Source: Syngnathus acus
Taxonomy: Eukaryota > Chordata > Actinopteri > Syngnathiformes > Syngnathidae
DNA: 64,000 bases
Direction: 5' to 3'
Assembly: GCF_901709675.1 (NCBI RefSeq)
Contig: NC_051097.1
Coordinates: forward strand, 1,972,539-2,036,538
The stretch's first letter is position 1, and each line of letters starts with the position of its first letter. A model generated the notes under the pieces. It did not search any database, was not told the origin of the DNA, and was given only the letters and a program-made list of their open reading frames with translations. A program made the translations under genes and the position numbers. Shown one piece after another: positions 46,901 through 58,900 of this stretch.

Positions 46901-49900
46901 AACAATCTGCATTAGTTGTGTAAATTAGGCAATGAATAGACAGACAGATATTTTAATCTGGGAATACCTTTTCTGAGAAATAAGAGAATGGGCTGTCAAA
47001 CTGACTGTCCAAGCTCACAGAGGCGGTGGAATTGCTGGAAGAGAGATGGTGCTCCACAAGATAACTTTTGCTCAGTGAAGACTTATCACTGCTATGAGGT
47101 TTCCTCTGACATTGGCCTGAGACTCCTGGTAATCTGGAGCAAGGAAAAATGTGGGAGTGGGGGTGGTGGGGTGTTGTTGAGATAAGATAATGATATTACT
47201 CAACAAATGATTGCTTGTATTAAACTCTAACTAAGACATAGTGACAATCAGATATTTTAAGGAGTCTTATCATATTAAATAAACTTTTTTGAGTCATTGT
47301 TATGTGTATGTATGTTTTTTTTTCTATGTAATTGTGAGCTGTCCTATCTTTGTGAGTGGTCATTGAACAACACCTCATCTTACTTCCAGCTTTGAAAACT
47401 AGCCACCAAAATAACTCATTTGTTAAGAAAATCGATCACCATTATGCCAAAGGTAATACATATATAATCATATATCTGGCTATAGATAACTGCCAAGTTT
47501 AAAATACATGATAAGTTATGATAGTAAAACATTTCATACATGCACAGGGAATGCTTAAAAACCTTTTCTGTAGGGCATCATTTCGGAAAATGATTTAAAC
47601 CACGAGTGGTGGGGGATAGGGGGTGATGGTATTGAGCACAGAAAAAAAATAGTGATATATTTTGAGTTAGTGTAGTCCCACGTCCACAAAATGTGTTTAA
47701 GAAAAAGAAAAGAAAACATTTTGATCATCTTTGACCTTTTTAGCATGTGGTCTGCGCGACAGGAAGTAAGGAAGTGTTACTGCAGGCTGGAAAGTCTGTG
47801 AGTTCACAATAATGACAGAACAGGTCGATTGTGGGTGGTTGGCTAATTGAAAAGAAGATCGTCAGTCAGAGAAGGTTGGGAACCACTCGTTTAAACAATA
47901 CCTACCACAAGAAATTCAAGGTGGCTTGCATGAATATGCATAAATAAATAAAAGTCCTGTAGGGAACAAACATTGGCTACTGGACAGGGACTCCTGATGA
48001 ATGTGCTCAAACAGGACTATTCAATTGACTGAAATGCATATGTTAACTGATTACCTGTCATCAGTGGCGTTGCGGGTAAGCTTTGGGTTCCCTTTGGAGT
48101 TCTGAATGAGCCTCTCTGGCACTGAAGGACAGGGACGCTGGCCTATCCCTGAGGGCTGCATCAAGCCTGCTCCATGCTCTTCTGTTGTAAGCACCTACAG
48201 GATCATGTAATTCTAATATGTAAGTTAGGTAAGTATATCTTTGTGTCAGTTTTGTTAACCATTAAAGGAGATACACTATGAATGCATATTTTCACATTCA
48301 AAACAGCTGTCAACTCTACTAATAAAATACAGCATTTTTGTCAAAATACCCCAGCAGCACTAATATTTTCATTTAATGCGCACCTGAGCTATCTGAGAAA
48401 CTCAGAAGGATTTCCAACCAACACAAACCTTTTGGTCATTTTCAAACCTTGAAATATTGAGAACAAGTATATATGCATATTCTGAACAGAGAAGACAGAT
48501 GGTTTAAAAAAGGAGATAGAGAGGCTATCGATAATAAGGTTGAATGCATTTTGTATTCCAAAAGTGATGCCTATTGCGGTTTGGAACATGCCTCCAACAT
48601 AAAAGGTAAATTGGGTTTTCACAGCATTACTCAGGATACTGCTGTCCTACTTAACCATGTGAACGAACCTGCTCGGACGAGATATAAAACATTTTTTTTA
48701 AAGCTATGCTCACACTGAAGGTCGGTTTCCATCTTTTGCCTATGTGTGACATGCATAAGATTTTTTTTCATAGAATGTGAACTGCACAATTCAGATTTAT
48801 TTTTCCAAATCTGACCCGCACATTTTTGGTATGCGAGTATAAATCAGATATGTGTCAGATGAGTCTGAAGTATGGACGCTCGGGTCACACTCATCTACTA
48901 CTCTGCTCATGTACTGTAGAGGTTTCCTCCAGCCAGTAGAGGACACTGGGCTATTGTTGATGACATCTTGTTGCGTCACCCTTTTCAGTATTTATTTCCC
49001 GGTCATGTCTCCGGAGCTGTATGTGTAGCTCGTATTGCATTGCCAACTTTACCCCTATAAGTGGTCCCATTTTATTTATTATTAGTTAGTGTTGCTAGTG
49101 TTCCCTGCACATTAAGATTATTATGGTCGTAGCTGAGATTTATACGTTTGTGCATTTGCAGAGCTCCTTCATCTCTTTCAATAAACGTTATGTTGATAAA
49201 AGGTATGCGTCCCCAAAGAACCATCTCTTTCCTGACAATCTTCTTTGTGTATATTCTCCTACAAACGGTAATCAAACATTAAAACACCTGCAGCTTATAC
49301 TCTGGTTCGGCTTATATATGAACAAAACAAGATTTTCCCCTAACATATAAAAAAATATAATAAATATAATAAAAATATAATAAAAAGAACAATCTCTTTC
49401 CTGACAATCTTCTTTGTGTATATTCTCCTACAAATGGTAAACATTAAAAGACCTGCGGTTTATACTCTGGTGCGGCTTATATATGAACAAAACAAGATTT
49501 TCCCCTAATATTAGCTGGTGCGGCTTGTAATCAGGTACGGCTTATAGTCCGGAAAATACGCAGACAAATATATTGCTCAGTTATTATAGACATAGGAATT
49601 AATTTACCAACGTTTTGCTATTGCATGTGTTATTAGTGTCATCAGATTACATCAGGAATTGTGTGAAATATTACTACAAGAAAATATGTGAAACAATTTT
49701 AAGATATGCAGTGGAGTTTTACACTCCTGTAAAATACTCAAAGTACTTGTTAGAATGTGTTCTAAATTAGCTCTTGTCTCTCGTTGCAAATGTACAACAA
49801 TTTAGTATACAAAAACAGTTTTAATTGGAAAAAACTATGACTTACGGAAGCAAGGGTTTGAACGGTCATCTCATCTTGTTGAGACCAGGGATTTGACGGA

Positions 49901-52900
49901 CAACAGATTCTCCTGATGAACAGATTATGCCACTTGTTCCTCAGGTCAAACACCAATTCTGCTGACTGACAGTATATTCCAAAGTCATAATACAGCCCAC
50001 AATTACTGAATGCAAAAAATACAGATTACTGAATTGTAACACTCAGTGAAAAATATCCATTTAAGAAAAATCTTTTGTTTTTGCTTGAGTAAATCCGAAA
50101 TTACGCGTTCTTAAATATTGCTTGAACATCAATTTACAATGGACAATAACAATTACAAAGAACACGGGCTCTTCATTCCAATTTACTTGAAGATTAACAT
50201 GAAATCGGTTTGTTTGACGTAACTATTGCATAAAACCTGACAGCAGGGTAAACAAAACACTATTAACTGTATGATGAACTGTATACTCAGATACGCAGTC
50301 TTCTGCTTCTATATTTCCATGGGTATAATCTACCGTATTTTTCGGACTATAAATCGCGTTTTTTTTCATAGTTTGGGTGGGGGGAAGATTTATACTCAGG
50401 AGCGACTCATATGTGAAATTATTCACAAATTTTCAAAATTCAAAAATCCGCGAACCGTGATGTAGCAAGGGATTACTGTAATTTGAACTGCAACTGACAT
50501 CAGCGGCGCGGCACACGCGGCGGTTGTTTACATAAAGGACAAAGGATTCGATCACGGGATTTAATGACTTGGAGTGACAGAGATTGTTTGATAAAATTGA
50601 TGTTTATAATCATATGGGCCTGTGGAATAATTTAAACTGCAACTGACGAGTCCGACGTCAGCGGCGCAGCGCACACGCGGCGTTGTTTACATAAAGGACA
50701 AAGATTTTGATCAATGGATTTAATGATTTGGAGTGACACAGATGGTTTGATAATATTGTTGTTTATATAAAGGGAATTTGATATATACTTTATTTATCGT
50801 TATATGTGCCTGTGGAATAATTTGAACTGCAACTGACGACGAGTCCGACGTCAGCGGCGCGGCACACACGCGGCGTTGATTCCATAAAGGACGATCGATG
50901 GATTTAATGATTTGGAGTGACACAGATGGTTTGATAATATTGTTGTTTATATAATAGGAATTTGATATATATTTTATATATCGTTATATGGGCCTGTGGA
51001 ATTTGAACTGCAACTGACGACTCCGACGTCAGCGGCGCGGCGCACAAGCGGCGTTGATTCCATAAAGGATGATCGATGGATTTAATGATTTGCAGTGACA
51101 CAGATGGTTTGATAATATTGTTGTTTATATAATAGTTATTTGATATATAATTTATATATCGTTATATGGGCCTGTGGAATAATTTGAACTGCAACTGACG
51201 ACGAGTCCGGCGACGCGGCGCATTGTTTACAAAGAGGACGATCGATGGATTTAATGATTTGGAGTGACACAGATGGTTTGATAAAAACTGTTAATGTTAC
51301 GTCAGGCCCGTTCTCAGCTCTTCGTTTGTGTTTATGTCACGTTAGCATACCGCATCGTTTAGCCTGTTGGTGCTCGTTCATGTCTGTTCTTGGTGTTGGA
51401 TTTTGTCGAATATATTTCCCCCATCAGGATGCCTCCTGGACGCCTCCCTGGGGAGGTGTTCTGGGCATGTCCCACCGGTAGGAGACCCCGGGGACGACCC
51501 AGGACGCGCTGGAGAGACTATGTCTCTCAACTGGCCTGGGAACGCCTTGGGATCCCCCGTGACTCGACCCCGGATAAGCGGAAGAACATGGATGGATGAT
51601 GGATATTTCCCCCAAAATGCGACTTATACTCCGGTGCGACTTATATATGTTTTTTTTCACTTTATTGTGCATTTTATGGCTGATGCGACGTATATTCTGG
51701 AGCGACTTTTAGTCCGAAAAATACGGTATATTGAAATATTGTTCACGGTAATTTTTCCACACCTCATGGTTTGTCTGGAAGATGAGCCACTCATCAATTC
51801 TCAAACCAGCAGTGGCATCCTCTGTCTCACTGTCACTCATGTCATCTGCTGGACTGTCTGAAAAACAGAACATAATGGTAAAGAGACAGCATCTTCTGAA
51901 TCAAATTTAACAAAATAATAGACCAACTTTTGCCAATAAAATAAAAGCATGAAAAAACACTTGCAAACTTGTAGAGAGTGCTAACAAAAAATATTTCTAT
52001 CCACCTGTTAATTGCGAAAATAAACCTGAATGAATGGGAAGGTTGCAAATTCGAAACGATCCTAAAATTTGGAAAATATTTCTTACGCTTGGTGGGGGGT
52101 TGATTTTTATAAATATATATATATTTAAATACAGTACAAAGATAGCAAATGCATTTGTGCTTTTAAATTCCGGTATTGTACTGTATTTACCTGGGTTTAT
52201 CTAAAATAACAGTACCTTTTTGAAAAGTAGCTTCATGGAGGCCAGAGCAACGATGTCTGGAACCGCCTGCAAATATGGCAACAGTGATGGGTGTCACCAA
52301 AGTACAACAGCGAACACTGGCAATTCTGTTGCCTCTGCTCATCTCATCATAGATGAGCCATTCTGTAGGAAAGGCCTTTGATGATTTAGATGAACTACCC
52401 TGGAGAGAATTAAAAAGAAGGAATTTGATTTATAGTACTATAAGTTCTGATGCTGTGTAAAATGTAAATGAAAACAGAATTCCATGATTAGAAAATCATC
52501 TTCAACCCTTGTTCAATTGAATAGTACTTTAAAAAGTTAAAATTTTGTGTTAAACTCATGAACATCAGTTTTCTTTTGCAAATAAACTATCACTTTGAAT
52601 TTGATGCCTGCACTGAAAAAAAAACAGTATGTTGAGTGTACCATAATTCCCGGACTATAAGCCGCTACTTTTTGCACAAGCTTTGAGCCCTGCGGCTTGT
52701 TGTCCGGTGCAGCGTATCTATGGATTTTTCGTTATTTTTGTGATGACTATTACACTTATGCACCCGTAAAAGGGCTGTAGACCGCTGTTGTGCGGCACCG
52801 CTTTGCTGGGCAGAGGGATATGTGACCAGACACACGGTTACTGGGGAGAAGAGTGGTATGTTGATCGCACGTCCGTCCCCCAGGGAAATAGTGCCATATA

Positions 52901-55900
52901 ATTGACACAAAGAAGAGACAGAACGAGATCAAGACGGACATTACTGAAGAAAGGAAGCTTTCATCCACAAACCCTCTTTATGGGGGACAAAAGAAATGCA
53001 TATGATGCCGCTTTTAAGTTAAAGGCAGTCGATTTGGCTCTTAACGAAGGGAAAAGAGCTGCTGCGTTTACAGTAGAGCACAGGTGTCAAACTCAAGGCC
53101 CGGGGGCCCAGATACGGGCCCGCCACATCATTTTATGTGGCCCGCGAAGACAAATTGTGCATCAAATTTGTGTCATTACTAGAATTGCAAATTGTCTTCA
53201 CTTCTAATATCTTTTTTTTTAAATATTTGACCAGTTTTTACTCGTCTGATTTGAATACGAGTTATTTGTCAGTTTGTTTTGTAGCTTTTACTGTATATAA
53301 TATGAGGTGCTCATACATTTATTTGGGTTGACAGTCATAATGGCCCTCCGAAAGAAACTATGACTACAATGCGGCCCGCGAATAAAATGAATTTGACACC
53401 CCTGCTGTAGAGCTTTCTTCTGGCCACTAGAGTGCACCAGGCTATTGTTGATGACATCTTGTTACGTCACCCTTTTCAGTATTTTTTTTTCCTGGTCATG
53501 TCTTCTCCGAAGTTTTCGTGTAGCTCGTATCGCATTGCCAACTTTACCCCTGTAAGTGGTCCCATTTTATTTATTATTAGTGTGTTGCTTGTGTTCCCTG
53601 CACATTACGTTTATTATGGTCGTTGCTGAGATTTATACATGTTTGTATGTTTGCAGAGCTCCATCTCTGTCAATAAAGGTTATGTTAATAAAAGGTATGC
53701 GTCCCTAAAGAACCATCTCTTTCCTGACAATATTCTTTGTGTATATTCTCTTAAAAATGGTAATTAAACATTAAAAAACCTGCGGTTTATGGTCCGGTGC
53801 GGCTTATATATGAACAAAACAAGATTTCCCCGTACATTTAGCTGCTGCGGTTTATAATCAGGTGCGGCTTATAGTCCTGAAATTATGGTGCTTAATTTTG
53901 ATTAATTTTAATTCGTCAGATAGTTGCACAAAATAAAATCCTCTGGGTCAGGATGAATTTATTTTGTGCAACTACTTGACAAAATAAAACTGAGAAAATT
54001 CAGCAGCAATTTCATTCAGTGGGCAACATGTCCACCGGGGGGGGAAAAAAAAGCTGGAACAGGGGCAAAAAGACTTGCAAAGATATGGAATGCTTTTAAA
54101 AAAAAAAACACCTGTTTGAAACAATCCAAAGATGATAAGGTAGATTGGAACAAAGCGAATGTTATGAATGGTTATAAAAAGGCATCGCCAAAAGGCTCAG
54201 TTGCTCACAAGCAGCAATGAGGTTCACCACCTTCTCAACAACTGCGTGAGCAAAAAGTCAGTTGAAGAGCAACAATTCATAATGTACAATGGTAAGGAAC
54301 TTTATCATCTACTCTATGGTCTATAATATCATCAAAATATTGTGAAAATCTGAAAATCACAGTTCAACACTATATCGACAAATCCTAGTTGCCATATGCA
54401 CTCTGTGCACATGTATGCTGCAGTTGGCCCTATTGACCTATTGATGAGTAATAATTTGGGGGTATGAGGAGACTGTCTTCAATCCTCCCATTTCATGAAG
54501 ATGTCTACTGAAGTTTGTTATGTCATTGCCGCAAATAAGAAATGAACCTTTACCACAAACGTCCACTTTACCCTACATGTTCCAGGTGTGATGAAATTGA
54601 AGTCAAACATAAAGTCAATTTTAAACAACTTTGCAAATTCAGGGACGATTTGTTAGTCATCTCCTGAGCACTCTGCCCGCATATTGGGCTTTTGATGATG
54701 TTCAGATTGGATGCAATATGTCATATGCAGACATATTGGATACATATTCGATTTACATTCACATACAGAAGAGCCCCACATTCGAATTTATTTTAAGGTG
54801 ATCTGAATTGAAAAAAGGAAACTGAAATAAAAGTGAATATTTGCAAACAAAGTATTGGTTTGAATATTAAATATTTAGTTATTAATTTGAATCACGTTTG
54901 AAAAATATTGGAAAATCATTGTATTATGTTTTTGTTCATTTTACACAATGTCCCAACTTCATAGGATTTGAAGATTGTACTTTGCATCCTCAGCCGCCTG
55001 AAAATATAAATTGTGTTCTAAAAGAGTAACTTGATCTACATACCTCTGTGTTGTGGGACTGATTCAATATGGATGTAGGGTGAAAACTGACTTTCTTCTC
55101 CTTATGACTAGAGGGCAGCTTTGTCTCAGGGTTAATATGAAGCAGATTTGGGTACATGCCAGCAACCAAGGCTGCCTTCACCACTGCCCAGTTTTCTGAG
55201 TTGATGTTCACATCTCGTATATCACTTTCCCCATGGGCCCTCACAAAGCCTGGAGGAAAAATAGGAATAATGAAGAGACAATTTATTACACTGACATATA
55301 TAAAAATATTTCAGGATGACAATGAGAAGAAAAGCAAAGAAAGAAGACAATGACAGACAACCTTTATACATTTGAGTGTAAATGTGATCAATTACAACGG
55401 ACCAGTTGCGCGAAGGTGTCTCAGCAGCTGCGTTCTCATGCCAAGAATCATGTCCATGGTGGCATTAGAAAGATAGTTCTTTTCACAGAAGGACCTCTCT
55501 GAGCCATCATTGCGAGCCTTCTGCCATGCCTAACAGACCAAAAGCAATGTCAACATATGTATTAGAGATTTGGCAAAATTGTACATTCATTGACAAAAAT
55601 GTCCCAATAACGTAAAACTAAATAATCTCTCATACTATTAATAATCTTCCATATCCCGTAAATCTCGGACTATAAGACGCAACTTTTTTCTCAAATTTTG
55701 AACCCTGCGGCTTATATAGGATTTTTCCCGTGATTTTTGTGATGACCTGATCACTTTTATACACTTGTAAAAAGGCTGTGGACCGCTGTTGTGCGGCACC
55801 ACTTTGCTGGACGGAGGGATATGTGACACGGTCACTGGGGAGAAAAGTGGTGTGTTGATCGCATGTCCATCCGCCAGGCAAATAGTGCTGTATAATTCAC

Positions 55901-58900
55901 ACAAATAAAAAGACAGAACGAGATCAAGACGGACATTACTGAAAGGAAGCTTTTATACACAAACCGTCATTATGGAGGACAAAAGAAATGCATATGATGC
56001 CGCTTTTAAGTTAAAGGCAGTCAATGTTGATGACATTGTGTTGCCTCACCCTTTTCTTTATATCCCAGTCACGTCTACTCTGGAGCTATACGTGTAGCTC
56101 GCTAGTAACTTAGCGCTTCGTGCATGAATAAAATTAGCATGAACAGACCCTCGTCATGGAAAATGCTAGAAGAAATGCATAAAAGCGACGACGAAAGAGA
56201 GACTAAGAAAGTGTGTGGCGAAGGATATCTAATGCTATTCCAATCGGACACTGAGGAGGAAGGCTTCGATGGTTTCAGTGCACAGGAGGAAGATGAAGAC
56301 AGCTTTTACTGGCTCTTTTTTTTAACTTTTACTGGTATATTGATTTGACCAGCCCTGTTAGTGCTGTGCTACCGTGTTGCTGCTGTGTTACCGCCGCGTC
56401 TCAGTGACTTTTACCGGTGTGTTTTTTTTAATCCAGCCTTATTAGTGCTGTTACTTCCGTGTTGCTGCGGTATTACTGCCTGTATTACTGGTATTACTGT
56501 CACAGGCAGTGTTTGGAAAGAAATGTTAAGGTATGTTATTAAAACTTTAAAAAGGCTTTCTGTGTACCGTCTTTCTTTGTAAGTAACTCGCGTGCACACT
56601 TCTGTGTTGCTGCGGTACTACTGCTGCGTCACAGGCAGCGTTTAGAAAGACATGTTAAAGTATGTTATTAAAACTTTAAAAATGCTTTTTGTGTAGTGTC
56701 TTTCTTTGTAAATAAGTCATGCGCACATGCGGCTTATAGTCCGGTGCGGCTAATAGTACGAAAATTACGGTAGTAATTATTGGCGGCTCGGTGGTGCACT
56801 GGTTAGCACGTCCGCCTCACAGTTAGGAGTGTGCCGGTTTGATTCCACCTCCGACCCTCCCTGTGTGGAGTTTGCATGTTCTCCCCGAGCCCGCGTGGGT
56901 TTTCTCCGGGTACTCCAGTTTCCTCCCACATCCCAAAAACATGCTTGATAGGCCGATTGAGCACTACAAAATGCCCCTGAGTGCGAGTGCGGATGGTTGT
57001 TTGTCTCTGTGTGCCCTGCGATCGGCTGGCAACCGGTTCAGGGTGTCCTCCGCCTACTGCTCAATGACTGCTGGGATAGGCTCCAGCACACCCGCGACCC
57101 CCGTGGGGACAAAGCAGTACAGAAGATGGATGGATGGATGGATGGATGGATGGATGGATGGATGGATGGATGGATGGATGGATGGATGGATGGATGGATG
57201 GATGGTAATTATTTGTGAAAATATCTCTTGTACATAAGTCAGTATTGTACTGGGTACTGAATAAAGAATTAAAATTACCTGGAAAATTCTCAGCATGGTC
57301 ATGTGGTCACTGAAGCTGTTGGAAGCGAAATGTTTACGACACTGAAGAGCAGCCCTCTTCTGAGAGCCCTGGACAGGGAGAATAAAGGGGTCCCGATAAC
57401 CTAATGTACAAGCAATGGTCAAAATGGGGTCTAGACACTTCAGCACTACAGCACATAGGACCATCTTTCCCAGATTGGGCTCAACAGGTAGATCAGCCAA
57501 ATGGAAGCCAAGATCAGTCAGGTCTTCATTCTCGTTCATAGCATCTATTGTCTGATGAAAAAGACATGATTGAAACAATACCCACCATGTGTGTGATGCA
57601 TTCATTGTTACGCAACCATTATAAGCATTTCTTACCTTAAGCATCTGCACAGCACTCTTTACAGCATGTGCTGTAGGAGGTTGTGGAGCCTTGGACAAGA
57701 ACTCAGATACTGGAGAGGGAGTCAGCAATTTGGTCTGCAGACATAATTCCTAACACAAAAACACACAGACACAAACACACAGAAAGACAGACACACACAC
57801 GAAACAAAATTGAATACCTTGGTAAGGAATTTTAGCATCTAGGTCAGGGGTGGGCAATTCCGGTCCTCGAGGGCCGGTATCCTGCATGTTTTATAGGTCT
57901 CCCTGCTGCAACACACCTGATTCAAATGATCAGGATTGTTATCCAGCTCCTGCAGACCTTGCTAATTATCTGACCATTTGAATGAGGTGTGTTGCAAAAG
58001 GGTGACATAGAAAACATGCAGGACCCGGCCCTCGAGGATCGGAATTGCCCACCCCTGCTCTAGGTTCTATCCAGGCTGGAGACAATTATTTGCTGTTCTT
58101 CCCATTCCACTGTAAATTGGCAGTTAATTTGTGATTTTATAATTATGTACAGTTATATGCAAAAGTTTGGGCACCCTGATCACTGTTCCCTCTAAGCTGC
58201 GCAGCTGCGCAATTGCGCACTGCTTGCACAGTCTCTGCGCATAAGAAACTCTATGCTGTACACAAAATAAAATTCTGCATAAATTGATTGATTAATATCT
58301 AATATTAGACGTAATCTAATCTAATGATTTTCTTTCTGTGCCTTTTTGTAGTGTAAATCAGTGATTGACAGGTGTCCAGCCAATGATATATGGTTCACTT
58401 ACGCTACATAGCTAATCATAGCATTGACAGTGCCTGAAAATGTGTCCTGCCCATCTGTGCCGTGCAGGTTAGCTAGCTAACAACAGTGCGTCGGAGTCAA
58501 GAGATGCAAACGCTAAGTTAGCTAACCCCTTCTCATGGCGAAACGAACGAGGAGCGACACATCCACTCGCCAAGCCAAAGTAAATAATAGATGTGGCGGT
58601 TCTTTTAAGATGGAATGGCTGTCGAAGTGTGTGCAAATAAAAGAGCAAACGGTGAAACTAGGTGTGATTTTCTCTTTTTCGAATGAGAAAGGTCTACTAT
58701 GCAAAGCACGCAGTGAAACCAAAGTGGCGGGTGAGTTTACAGAGGGAAAATATGGACTGAATGGAAGTTTGGCTACCTCAATTGTTACATTCAGCAGAAA
58801 TGTCATTTGAAAGCTGTTGGAATTGTACAAAGACTCAAGATGGGACAGGGGATCGGTACATTGCGGGTGAGCGCAAAAGACCGACAGAAAAGGAACGAGC

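Noticed and set aside
57054-57728. A single 224-codon minus-strand protein
   Set aside because: It is two ythdc2 exons (57749-57636 and 57551-57279) read through the short intron between them, plus read-through into the SINE tail.
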